Of a stretch of 64,000 nt of DNA, positions 10,601 through 21,642 are shown in pieces (positions within the stretch are counted from its first letter, which is position 1; every line of letters begins with the position of its first letter). The notes under the pieces were generated by a model. The model had not been told where the DNA came from. It saw only the letters and a program-made list of their open reading frames with translations, and did not search any database. Where the stretch lies: the NCBI RefSeq assembly GCF_000787575.1, contig NW_012236520.1, positions 558,001 through 622,000 of the forward strand, in the 5' to 3' direction. The DNA comes from Acytostelium subglobosum LB1 (taxonomy: Eukaryota; Evosea; Eumycetozoa; Acytosteliales; Acytosteliaceae). The position numbers and the translations under genes are program-made.

Positions 10601-10778
10601 TATTACTCTAACAACAACAACTCAATTAAATGTCGACATTGTACATAATCAAACAAGTAAACAACAGCTCTGTCAATATAAACATGTTCCTCATTGGGTC
10701 AATTTGTATTGTTGTAACTTCAGCTAAGTACACATCGATGTGTAGTGGTCAAGCCGGTCGTTGTCATCAGGTCAGTGG

Positions 10779-10965
10779 TGTTGAGGAGATCCATGAGGTT
10801 CTCCATGGCGGTAGGTTCTCCATGGCGGGGTACGTGTTGATGGCAATTGCCATTAATTATGTCTCCAGTCGAGAGAGCGCCCAGCGAGCACATGTAAGTC
10901 GAGTGGATGCTCCCCATCGTTAAGCCCGGGATGATCGCAGCCTGGCCAGAGTTGAGTGCCACCAT
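10779..10965 (-). pseudogene. Rearranged fragment of the ABC transporter at 33.4-35.5 kb
   Basis: On the minus strand it reads MVALNSGQAAIIPGLTMG, then TYMCSLGALSTGDII, then MENLMDLLN. The DNA is close to identical to 34446-34672 of the intact ABCB gene in this window, but about 60 bp that encode NTYIYQMFQPLAW and onwards are missing, and the MENLMDLL junction is partly duplicated. It is a recent partial copy, joined to minisatellite units at the left and to leader copy B at the right. Confidence 0.85.
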
Positions 10966-10982
10966 CGCATATTCATCCATTA

Positions 10983-11099
10983 CCTCTCTTTCCATCGACC
11001 AAATATCATCATATATAATCCATAGTCAACTGTCGACAGTGTTTGGTGGCTTATACGTATTGGTATGTGCTGCTGTTGTTGTTGGTATCTTTTGGTAGT
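10983..11099 (+). repeat. Leader repeat, copy B
   Basis: Homologous to copy A over its length, slightly shorter, ending in the shared CTTTTGGTAGT. It is followed within ~20 bp by the longest minisatellite array of the window. Confidence 0.65.
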
Positions 11100-11114
11100 G
11101 TAAAGTAACCACCT

Positions 11115-13000
11115 TCAGGCCAGTCTTTGTCAAGCCAGTTATGGTCAGGCCAGTCGTTGTCAGGTCAGAGTGTTCAAGCCAATCGCTTTAGGGCCGATCG
11201 TGTTCAAACCTGCCAGTTGAGTTCAAGCCTGTCGCTGTCAGACAAGTCGTGTTAAATCCAATTGTAGTTGTGGGTCAGTCATATTCAGGTCAGTCGTGTT
11301 CAAGCAAGTCGTTGTCAAGCCGTCGTGGTCAGTTGTCGTCCAGCAGTAGCTGAAGAGCCAGTGTTCAGTTCAGTGGTCAGTCATGTTCAAGCCAGTTAAG
11401 GCTCACAACTGAGTATCAGTTCAGTCAAATGGTCTAACTGAGCTCAGTTCAGTTCAGTTAACTGAGTGACTGACCAGTCTGAGGAGTCGAATATTACAAC
11501 TGAGCCTATAACTGAAGACGGATCCGACAGAAAATGAGACTGAGCGTTCAGTTTAACTGAACTGAATTGAGACGCTCAGTCATCAGTTGTGAGCCTTAAA
11601 GCCAGTCATTATCATCAGCCAGAGTGTTAAAGCCTGTCGTTGTCATCAACCAGTCGTAAGGCCAGTGTTGGTCAGTCGTGTTCAAGCTAGACATGTTCAT
11701 GCCAGTCGTTGTCCGGCCAATGTATTCAAGTCTGCCGTTGTTAGCCAGTCGTGGTCAAGCCTGTCATTGTCAAGTTCAAGCCTGCCTATGTCAGGTTGTT
11801 GTGTTTAAGCCTGTAGTGGTCAGGTGTCGTCCAGGTAGACTTGGTTAAAGTCTGCCGTGGTCAAGCAGTCATGTTCAAGCCTGTCGTTGTCAGGCCAGTG
11901 TGGCCATGTCAGTCGTATTCAGTTCAGTCGTGTTCAAGCCAGTAGAGTAGTTGTCGGGTCAGTCATGTCCAAACCAGTTGTGCTCAAGCAGTCGTGTTCA
12001 AGCCAGTTGTGCTCAAGCCAGTCGTGTTCAAGCAAGCAGAGCAGTTGTCGGACGAGACTTTTCCAAACCAATCATGTTCAAGCCGGTCGTGTTCAAGCTA
12101 TTCATGCTAAATCCTGTCGTTGTCAAGTCAGTCGTGTTCAAGCCTGTCGTTGTCGGGCCAGCAGTGTTCAGGTCGGCTGTTAGAAGCCAGGCCAGCCATT
12201 TGTCAGGTTAGCCGTGTTCAGGCAAGCTATTGTGAGGCCAGTGGCCAGGCCGGTCTGTTGTTCAAGTCTGTCGTTGTCAGGCATGTCGTTCTCAAGCAAA
12301 TCCATGTCCGAATCATTGTCAGGCCATTCGTGTTCAAGCCTGCCACAGTCGTTGTCAGGCCAGTGTGGTAAAGCCTGCCGTTGTCTAGCCAGTCGTGCTC
12401 AATCCAGCCGTGGTCGTGGGTCAGTCATGTTCAGGTCTGTGTGCTCAAACCTGCCGTTGTTATCATGCCAGTCGTCGTTCAAGTCCGACGTTGTCAGGCC
12501 AGTGGTGTTCAAGCAAACCATGGTCAGTCGTGTTCAAGCCTGTTATGCTCAAACCTGTCGTGTAGTCAAGCCAGCCTGTCGTGTTCTAGCTTGTCGTTGT
12601 CAAGTCGGGCCAGTCGTGTTCAAGACATTCGTTGTCAGCCATGTTCAAGTCTGCCGTTGTCTGGTCGGTCATGTCAGACCATTCGTGGTCTGGCATGTGT
12701 GCTCAAGCCAATCGTGGTCAGGTCAGCCGTTGTCAAGCCAGCTGTGTCGTCCAGCCTGCCTGTTGTATTCAAGCCAGTTGCTGTCAAACCGTGTTCAAGC
12801 CTGCCACAGTCGTTGTCGGGCCAGTGCGGTCAAGCCTGCCGTTGCCAGGCCTGCCGCGCTCAATTCAGCCGTAGTTGTTGGTTAGACGTGTTCAAGCCTG
12901 CAGTTGATCATGCCAGTCGTCGCTCAAGCCTCCCGTAGTCAGGCATGTGTGTTCAAGCCATCGTAGTCAGGCCAGTCTTGTTTAAACAAGTCGTGGTCAA
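11115..13000 (+). repeat. Degenerate 15-bp minisatellite array B (long)
   Basis: More than a hundred imperfect units of CA(A/G)GCC(A/T)GTCGT(G/T)(T/G)T type, interrupted once by the TTAA-flanked element at 11396-11599. Neighbouring units differ by up to a third of their bases, so the array looks old or homogenises poorly. Open frames of up to ~220 codons with a repeating VVFKPVVVKP pattern are by-products of the 15-bp period. Confidence 0.8.
11396..11599. mobile_element. 204-bp MITE with TTAA target site
   Basis: A near-palindromic insert within array B. Both ends are TTAA followed by GGCTCACAACTGA in inverted orientation. The interior is dense in CAGTT/AACTG motifs and partly self-complementary. 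Minisatellite units resume on both sides. TTAA duplication is typical of piggyBac-like transposition, though the tip GGCTC is not the usual CCC of that superfamily. It has no coding capacity. Confidence 0.7.
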
Positions 13001-13054
13001 ATTGTTATAGATCTATTTGACTAGAGTATACATATATACTTACAGTGTACACTT

Positions 13055-13180
13055 TGAGTTCCTCACTGTGAGGACCAGCCGTGATCAGCCTCGACATCGA
13101 GTTTGGGATATCCGGTCGCCATCGACCTGCATGTGCCCCTCACACTGTTTGCACCTCAAGTACTTGCACTCAACTGTACC
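13055..13180 (-). pseudogene. Possible captured zinc-finger gene fragment
   Basis: A GC-rich island between minisatellite arrays. The minus strand reads VECKYLRCKQCEGHMQVDGD, with CxxC spacing and a coding look. There is no start or splice signal. Family not recognised. Confidence 0.35.
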
Positions 13181-13184
13181 AGTC

Positions 13185-13560
13185 GTGCTCATGCTAGTCG
13201 TTGTCAGGCCTGTGTTGTCGGATGCTCAAACCAATCGTATTCAAGCCAGTCGTATTAAAGCCTATCGTTGTCTGGGCAACAGGTCGGCCTTTGTCATGTC
13301 AGTCGTGTTCAAATCTGCCATTGTCAAGCCAGTCGCATTCCAGCAGGTAGTCGTTATCATGTCAGTCATTGCCGTCAGGTCAGTCGTATTCCGGCAGTCC
13401 GTTGTCAAGCGAGTCGTGTTCATGTCAGTCGTGGTTAAGTCTGCAAGTCGTTGTTGGGCCAGTCGTGGTCATGCAAGCCATTGTCCGGCAGTCGTTGACA
13501 ATTCAGTCGCGTTTAGGTCGGCTGTTGTAAGCCTGTCCTGGTCACCTTCCAAACCAACCT
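13185..13560 (+). repeat. 15-bp minisatellite array D
   Basis: Degenerate units of the same family as arrays A-C, reaching almost to the duplicated U6 3' flank that starts at 13586. Confidence 0.7.
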
Positions 13561-13719
13561 CACTATGACCTACTAGACAACTTCTATACTTTAATCCCTA
13601 ATCACTTGTAGTCCATCACCCATGACCACACAACATCAGGTCTCCACAAGACAAGACACTTACACCACACACATGAGTGTACTTCATCCACCAGAGTTAG
13701 ACAGAGGGCTAAAAAAAAA

Positions 13720-13769
13720 AAAAATGTTGTTACTTCTCGTTTTAGGTCGTCATTCTTGCGCAGAGACGC

Positions 13770-13800
<31 letters not shown>

Positions 13801-13824
13801 TAATTTTGGTCCCCGAAGGGAGCC
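13720..13824 (-). ncRNA. U6 spliceosomal snRNA
   Basis: Full-length U6 of about 105 nt. From the 5' end: a stem-loop with a TTCG tetraloop (GGCTCCCTTCGGGGACC), then AAAATTGGAACGATACAGAG with the invariant ACAGAGA box, AGATTAGCAGCGTCTCTGCG with the AGC triad region, then CAAGAATGACG of the internal stem-loop, ending in a 14-T run (A run at 13711-13724 on the plus strand) that serves as Pol III terminator. U6 forms the catalytic centre of the spliceosome with U2. This is the only copy in the window with an intact 5' half. The 13586-13719 flank is the part duplicated elsewhere in the block. Confidence 0.93.
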
Positions 13825-13882
13825 AATGATCAATAGAAACAAGTCCGGTCTTAAGGAATTGAAATTATAACAATTATATGAT

Positions 13883-13890
13883 TTATGGTT
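13883..13890 (-). promoter_or_regulatory. DUSE-like upstream element of U6
   Basis: AACCATAA on the minus strand, about 60 bp before the U6 5' end. Dictyostelium small-RNA genes carry an upstream element of consensus (A/T)CCCA(C/T)AA at about this distance; this site differs at one base. Position and orientation support it. Confidence 0.5.
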
Positions 13891-14843
13891 TGAAATAACG
13901 AATGAACAAATGTGTGTGAGTGATGAATGTTCGTCAAACCCACTTAAAACACACCGTCCACAAACGAAAATTCAAAAAGTGAAAAAAAAAAATCAATTGA
14001 AAAAATATATTTTCCAAACAGATAATAGTAAAAAAGTTGGTAGTTATACAAAGTTCAAACAAATAACTCAAACAACCCACCATTGATCAATTATGAAAAA
14101 AAACTAGGTTGCATGATCTATAAATGACATCCAAACGATTTTGTCATGGCAAGCCGGCTCAGGAGGAAACAAGTTAGATTGATAGAGGTCTTCTCTTTAC
14201 CTCTCTACCCTTATTAATATCCTTTCCCTTACCCTACCCTTTCCCTTGCCCTTATTCCTTTCCCTTGCCCTTATACTTTGCTCTTACCCTGACCCACCCT
14301 TACCTCTCTACCTCTCTACCTCTCTACCCTCTACTCTGTAAAGACTAAACAGGTTGGACACCATCTACAAATGTTTGTCAACTCCAACTGTCCACCTTTA
14401 GTGTGGAAGACACTCAGTTTACCATTCACCACTTGAATAGCTTTATGTACAATCATAAACCCCAATACCCTCTCTACCTGCCAGACTCTGGCGGGTGGTC
14501 CTGGATCACTAAACTGACCACCAACTATCCACTTTGTCTCAAACTCGACAATCCAGCTTGGTTGGGCTTATTCCTGCTACCTGTACCAGAAACCCCTTAC
14601 ACAATTGATCATTAATCATGATTGGAGTTCCCACATACTCTCTGTCATGATCATCATATCAATGTAATGTCCAATCAATCAAAAACCTAAAGATCTCAAA
14701 CTTGTTGTTATTGTTTGGTTTCCAAGGAATATAAGGTGGTTGATTTTATTTGTCCAATCCAATACTTTTTTGGTGATCGTGATCCTAAACAGCTTCTGTC
14801 AATGTCGATATGATCCCTCAACATGTCATCCACTACTACCTGC
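13891..14843. other. Intergenic
   Basis: No supported gene. A pyrimidine-rich stretch at 14190-14340 has irregular CCCTTACCCTTTCC and CTACCTCT repeats. A 70-codon open frame at 14403-14615 has no splice context or recognisable similarity. Confidence 0.4.
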
Positions 14844-15772
14844 TTATCTGTATCTTCTAAAGACGCGAGTGTTTCTTCTCTTGTAGTTGGCACGGACTGA
14901 AGGTCTAGCCTTGGCGGCATGACGACCTCCCTTCTTGTTCAAACCACGAGCCTTGACACCGGCGGCAGTGAGACCACGGAGCTCACGGTGCTTGTGCACT
15001 GGGTTGCAGATCCAGTTGTAGCGGGCGTCGTTACGGATGGACTGGTGAGAGTGATCCAACAAGATGACCTCAAAGTACTTGTAGGTCGAGTCCTGGTTGA
15101 CCCAGTACGAGTTCAACACACGAAGGTTGGGGCAACGACGAGCGACACGCTCCTCGGCGACGGAGCGCAAGTTGCGCGATGGCTTCAACTCGTTGACACC
15201 ATGGGTCTTGGGCTTGCCACCAGTGCGACCGCCTGGCACCTGTCTCTTACGGCCTCCGCGACGGACACGGATGCGGTAAACGACGAAACCTTGAGTGGCC
15301 TTGTAACCCAAACGTCTGGCTTTGTCTGGACGACTTGGGTGAGTGGCACGATGGCACACTGGCAAGTTTCTGTATTCCCAGCATCTAACTCTGAGAAGGA
15401 AACGAATAGCATCAGACTGCTTATGCTTGTACAGTTCCTGTAAGTATTTGTAGGCACCTGTAGTAGTAGTTGATTGAAATAGTTGGTTTGATTGATTGGT
15501 TTGATTGATTGATTGAATGATTGTTAGTTTGTGTAGGTGATAAAGTTGATGGATAGATATCATTGTCTTTGTAGTCGTAGTCACAATCACCATCATATCG
15601 TAATCGTAATCATTCGTCAGGATTCTAGATATATCAACATCGTTCTCTCTCGCAAGTAACTTGTTTGAAAGGTATCCTTCAATCCTTCATTCTATCCATC
15701 GTTCGATTGATTGATTCATCTGTAGTCGACTACACTAGATTGATATAGAGATAGTAAGATATACACACCCAT
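14844..15772 (-). CDS. rpl15: 60S ribosomal protein L15
   Basis: Exons 15769-15772 (ATGG only) and 14844-15457 join to 205 residues, the normal length of eukaryotic L15. Hallmarks are [17 protein letters not shown], then [12 protein letters not shown]-like [63 protein letters not shown] and an Arg-rich end FRRYR. L15 sits in the large-subunit core near the 5.8S/28S rRNA. Exon 2 begins in phase 1 (GT GCC TAC), so the initiator exon must end ATGG before a GT donor; the only such place upstream is ATGG|GTGTGTATATC. The intron is 311 bp, long for this genome. Codon use is more GC-rich than in neighbours, as in other highly expressed genes here. Confidence 0.93.
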
Positions 15773-16342
15773 TCCTGTTCCTGTTGTGATATGTGACCAA
15801 AGTGTGAAGCAATAGCAAGTTGATAAAGTGGACTATGAACCAGATGCGAGAGGAGGCGAGTCAGCAGGACATCCTGTCGCTCACTCACACACATTCGTGT
15901 GAGTTTGGAGCACATAGTTTTGTAAAGTATGTTAACAAAATCAAAATAAATAGTTTTTCAAACATTGATCCAATTCAATTGGAAGTTCGAAACAGTTACT
16001 CTTAAACAGTTAGTGACAACATACATAGAGATAGATAGATAATGTAAATAGAACTTGTTATATCTAATATATAGTATCATACACAACATATATATATAGA
16101 CAATGGTATGTATATCAACAACACTCATTTATAAACATTGACCACATTCAACTTTACTTACCTCGATCATTCATTCATTCAATGATATAGGCAGTTACAG
16201 ATAGATGTATTGGATTATCTATACTTGTATTTAGTATAAATGCTTTTATATATTACTCTATATGGGTCATTGTAACAGTATGTTATATCTAGTTAACTAA
16301 ACATGCATCACATCTCTAACAATCACAACATCTTTTAGCCAT
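15773..16342. other. Intergenic, RPL15 promoter side
   Basis: Contains the 5' leader of RPL15 and AT-rich DNA. An open frame on the minus strand up to 15915 overlaps the RPL15 start and is taken as leader sequence. Confidence 0.4.
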
Positions 16343-19230
16343 TCATAGATAATGATCATTGGATACATCAATACTTTTCACCAAGAGAGTATGGTATAAG
16401 TATGCCATTGATGTTGGTTGTAATTGGTCTAACAATAATTGGTACATTCTTGGGTCTTGTAATGGTTAGTTCAAAGAGGAAATAGAGTATAGTAATATAG
16501 TATTTATTGTATACCTTGTAATATTGATGTCTTATTATTATTATTGTTGTTGTTGTTGTTGATCGATAGGTATCTAATAGTAATATATTGACCAAATGTA
16601 GAGAATACCATTGTCATACCAAATGATAATACAAAGATACTCATTGTAATTGTGAATACGAATGATGTAGTCACACCTGTAGAGTAATAATGTCCAATGT
16701 GATAGGCAAACAATGAACATAGTTGTAGTACAACCAATAGATCCCATACTTGTAGACTCAATCTTGTAGTGATCCAATCATATTGATCCAACAGTTTGAT
16801 TGTATAGCCAAATGTAAACTTGCCACCTTTTCCAACGGCCCTCGGTACAAGTACAGTTGGTAGAGGTGTCACTAGACGCACCAAGAATGTCCAGAGCAAG
16901 AAGAAGTAGCCAAGTTTGTGTACGGTCATGATGAATGTTGCAAACTCTGGTATCGCCGTTGGATCATACACTCCTGGTACTGCAATTGATACATCGCCCA
17001 TGTCAAAGTTCATACCCATCAATCTGTACAATGTCAATACACTACTGATCAACAATAGTACTGCCAATGGTAATAGTTGTTCTGATGTTGGGGTTGTTGG
17101 ACCATGGTTGCTTGGATCATCATGTTTGGTCAATGATCTATTGATTGATAATGATAAGATATTACTGATTGAATATAATTGTGGTAATATGAATATGATC
17201 AAGTATAGACGTTCATGATCTGTAGAGATAAAGAATAGTAATGTTGATACTGGTAGGAATAGATCTGATTGTTGATATCTTGAACTAAACATTAATACCA
17301 CTGTATGTATAATTATGATTGTATAGATAAAGAATGCCAATGTTGATAACATAATATGATATGATGTCCAATAATAATCATATAAATATATGGATGCCAA
17401 TAATAGATAATATGTTCCAAACTTGATATATAATGGATAGAATATACCATCATTATCTGATATCTTTGTCATTGTTATCCTTTCCAATATACCTGCCATT
17501 TGTCCATTATATTCAAAATATAATAACATTGTTGCAAACAAATAATTGAATCTATATATTGACTTGGGGGAGTATATGTTTAGTTAATTGATATATATAT
17601 CAATATTATATATTATAATAATATATTTGTTACTTACATTAAATATCCAACTACCTTCCAATGGAGGTACAATGATATATTTAATCATTGCCATAGTGAA
17701 TAGGATATAAATGAATTTGGTGATTGATCCATTTGGTGTTTCAATATTATTATGTTGAGTGTTGTTGGATTGTTTAAATAATAATATTATTAATAATAAA
17801 GTAATATAAATATTAAATGATTCATTCTGTTCTAATTGTTGATAATAATATAATAGTCCACAGAATGTTGTTGATATTATAATTATAATAATATAGGGGA
17901 TTAATGTTGTGATTGGATTATCTGACAATTCAAATAATAATCCATTGAATGATCCATAACGTCTATTGATCAATTGATACATTGTAAACATCAATGCCAA
18001 TGGATAGAATATCAATTCAAACTGTGGATAACGTTTGAAATTGTTGAGTGAATGTTTGAGTTGATCAATCATCTGTTCAAACCTGGCCACTGCCTTGACA
18101 GTATCACTGTCCTCATACTCCATCATTGAGTTGGACTGTTGTTCATCCAAGATACCCAAATGTTTGGCCAACCTAATCAACTGTATTAAATTGATTGACA
18201 ATAGATGACGTTTGTGTTCCATATCAGTGGTGGCTGGATCCAAACGACCAGTGTTCTCGGCGGGTATAGATGCACCCGAGCCCATAAAGTATTGTGTCAC
18301 TGTACTACATAGATCAACTTGATCAATCAATTTGTTTTGTTGATCCGCGGGCAATGGTACCAGGTGTGGATTGTAAATGATTGTGAATGCTTCGTTGCCC
18401 TGATCATTCCTTCCATGTGCTCCAGTGTCATTGGGTGTCTTGCCACCATGATCACTAAAGATCATCAACAAGTATTCCGGATGTTGATCGACCCATTGTT
18501 TAACGGCCGCCATATCCTTGATCCATCCATTCAACAGTTGAACGGTGGCCGGATGATACTTGTTTCCAGTCATATGATTACGTTCATCAACCATATCGCC
18601 CGAGAAGAATATACTACTGTCACGTCCAGCAGCCTCACGATCCAAGTATTGTTTGGCACATTGATGAGAGTTGCCCAATGAACATTGAAACAATGTTTGA
18701 TACAATGCCGATGTCTCTGTCGTACGCTCCAATACAACACCATTCTTAAAGTAATCACCATTGCACAGTGAATCGTAGGCAGGCAGTTTGGTACCGACAT
18801 ACTTGAATGGTTGTCCAGTGTGTGTGACCAATTGATGCATCAAGTTATCCTCTCGGATGTAGGCTCCAAAGTAGTTGTATGGTGGTGTACCAGACATGTA
18901 TGATGTAAACACTGCAAACGATGCAGGGAATCCAACATTACGTATACGATAGTGATTAGAGTTTTGTTGGAACAACTCCACCATACCGTCCATTAGGTCA
19001 CGTGCCACTCCATCATTGTAAAAGAACAATGTACGTTTGAATGAATTGATTCTGTCGTCTGGGCATTGACCAGGACGTCTACAATCTGTATTCTCAAACA
19101 ACTCCTTTGTTGACTTTACATCCAAATAATGAAACTTGGCCAACACAACTGTCAACAAATAAATCATCAACAACAATTGACATGTTGTTAAGAATGTTGA
19201 TGATCTAATAAATCTTTTAAATAATAACAT
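16343..19230 (-). CDS. GPI ethanolamine-phosphate transferase (PIG-O/PIG-G class)
   Basis: Exons 17638-19230, 16515-17562 and 16343-16455 join in frame to 917 residues. These ER enzymes add phosphoethanolamine to mannoses of the GPI anchor. An N-terminal membrane anchor (residues ~13-31) precedes a lumenal alkaline-phosphatase-like domain: a metal-binding NDG at 72-74, a nucleophile region FPASFAVFTSYMSG at 101-114, a metal site FSDHGG at 258-263 and AHG at 271-273. The rest (from ~400) is a polytopic membrane part of ten or more segments. Length and domain order fit PIG-O or PIG-G. The usual VxxDALRxDF start motif is replaced by FFYNDGVARDL, so the protein is divergent; which mannose it modifies cannot be told. 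Confidence 0.78.
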
Positions 19231-19471
19231 GATGTAATATGTGATATATATATATTATGTATGTATTAAAATGTAGAATGAAGAGAATGAACAATGCAAC
19301 ACTGTTGTTTGTTGGGACTCCCTGGATACCATGCCTCACACAACATCGTCATCATATTTTTGATCAAAAAATCAATCAAGTGATTCTGATTGGGTGACAG
19401 AGTGGGACCCCGAAAAGTCGTATGATTGATCAAAATAAGGGATGGGAGGTCCCATGATGATAAAGTAATCT

Positions 19472-21378
19472 TTATGGAGTCCTTGGTACATAAGGAGTAA
19501 AAGTATCCTTTGTGATCTCTACCCAATCAAACTCGTATGATGTTGGTAGACCAACATGAGAGGTACTGGCAAACTGTTCGTTGTCCCATGTGAATGATGG
19601 CTGTTGGATACGAGTTGGTCCACAGATGGCCAATGCGGTCTGCTTCTGTACCATTGACCAAGAGGTCATCTTACCATCGATACCACCCATGGCAATTGGT
19701 CCTTGTTGCAACAGATCGAAACGAGAGGCAATTGCATTGCCTGGATTGTCTTGAGCCAATGGATCAGTCTCGTAATCATTGTACTGGATGTACATTTGAT
19801 AGTCCTCCACAGAGTAGACCTTGTTGGCGTCACGTCTCATGATCATTGCACGTGCATTACCAATGTATGACATCTCCTGTCTCAATGATCCATCCAAATC
19901 ATTCGAGTTATAACCAGACATGTTATAAATAGTCTCATAGAATGGTACATTATATGATGGCCAATATCCCATTCTAAGTATTGCTGTTTGGTCGGCACTG
20001 TAATATATGTTAGTAGTTGTTGTTATCATTGGGACTGTCCCACTAACCTACTACACTTACTACTCAATATAACCTGGAATTTGTTCCAATACGTAGAGTG
20101 CACCATCGGCAAGACTGACGTTGGGAGTGAACTTCTTAAAGTCAATCACCATCCATTGGTTGTTGTAGGTGCCACTGTTGTAGAGTGATACGGTCTCACA
20201 CCATTGCAATCCACTGGTGGACAGTCTGTTGGAGACCAACACACGCATCCAACTCAGTACAGACTGTGGACGAACATTCTCATACAAACTAAAGTTAAAG
20301 ATGTTGTTGGTAGTCTCCAAGATTGACAATTGAGTGTTCAACACATAGAAATCATCAATAGACGATAATGTTGCAGGGTATGCACTAAACAATTGATGGT
20401 TACCAACTGTTTGACTGGTGGCCTATACAGTGATTGATCGATTGTTAGTCACGTGACTTTTGAATCTACAATCTGCTACATACCGAGAATCCAAAGGTAT
20501 AAGACTTGAATACTCTAAGCATTTGAGAGTAAAAGTACCAGGCAACATGTCCACAGTAGAGTTCAGAGAGGTCGTCGGTCAACTTGACTAGGGCGGTACA
20601 ATGGGAGCTCTTCATCAGGTCGACAAAGGTAGCGGGTGGCTTTAGGCTCTCTCCATTCATGTATTGGATGGCTGGTATCACATCAAACATATCACCGGCC
20701 ATATTCATAGCGAATAGATCGGCCAATGTCACTGGTGTCAATGATGTACCAACAATGGCATCGGTATAACCAACCAACATGCTCTCAATCTGATTCATAA
20801 TCAATGATATTTGATACCAATATACATATAATGAATCGGTCTTGTCCATCTGTGATTCACTGTTTGTATATTTATCAATGTTTGTATACTAATGAATATA
20901 TATATAAGTATATGATTGATGGGACGAGGATGTCGATGATGATGACGACGAAGATGACACTTACGATCCAAGCAATATTATCCTCGATCCATGCAGTTAG
21001 GTTTGCTGGCAACTCATCAAAGCCTAGTCTATCCTTGTAATAGTTGATACGACCAAAGTAGATTGCTTGATATGTCAAGTATCCCTCGAGATATCCTGCA
21101 CATTGAGCTTGGGCGGCATCAGTGTAGGCCGATGAAGTGTTGATTGACAAGTAGATCCAACCAGTTGCATTTGGGAATCCATCAAACAATGCAGTTGCAA
21201 CAGACTCTGTCTCTTGTCCCAACACAACCTTGAATGAATTTGAACCATCATTCATACATGAATAAAGAAGTGGATTGAATGGTGTTCCAGCAGCTTCCTC
21301 CGTCGTTGTCTTTGTTGTTGCCGAAACAACAATTGTAAACAACAATAACAAAGCAGTTAATATTGTTGTTACTCTCAT
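19472..21378 (-). CDS. Phospholipase B-like protein (PLBD family)
   Basis: Exons 20965-21378, 20484-20849, 20061-20422 and 19472-19997 join to 555 residues, the normal family length. A signal peptide (residues 1-19, MRVTTILTALLLLFTIVVS) targets it to secretion or lysosomes. The family is an Ntn-hydrolase fold with autocleavage before a nucleophilic cysteine, seen here in SSHCTALVK at Cys222. Other landmarks are WIYLSINTS, SSIDDFYVLN, YNNQWMVIDF, VLEQIPGYIEYAD, YWPSYNVPFYETIYN and a C-terminal SRFDLLQQGP block. Several Asn-glycosylation sites are present. Dictyostelium has several such genes (plbA-plbG); which one this equals cannot be said. Substrate preference (phospholipid deacylation) is from the family. 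Confidence 0.9.
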
Positions 21379-21642
21379 ATCTTGTTGTTGTTATTATTAT
21401 ATGTAATGATAATTAATGATACAACAATTGCTCAATTGTAAAAGAATGAATGTCATGCATGTCCGACGGACTTGATTCAAATTGAACCAACTTCAAAAGA
21501 ATCTTCGTGTGGGGACCTTCTTCCATCCCCCCAACCCCAGCCTTCGACCCACAACCCTCGACCCTCCAATCATTCTCCATGATTGAACTTTGATTGGATT
21601 AAAAGGAAATAATAAATGATAAGGATTTTATATATATTACTA

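Noticed and set aside
11857-12938. Long open frames of up to ~220 codons with repeating VVFKPVVVKP-type peptides
   Set aside because: They follow from a 15-bp tandem repeat, which keeps frame in all phases; overlapping frames are equally open and there are no gene signals.
5385-13560. Possible retrovirus-like, DIRS or LINE content of the accessory block
   Set aside because: No reverse transcriptase, integrase, tyrosine recombinase, capsid or LTR-like pair could be recognised.
14403-14615. 70-codon open frame with ATG
   Set aside because: No promoter-like leader, splice site or recognised motif; composition fits chance.
15774-15915. Minus-strand frame ending in HISQQEQEW before the RPL15 start
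   Set aside because: The GTGTGTATATC donor that would end this exon is required for the ATGG exon of RPL15; the frame is better read as 5' leader.
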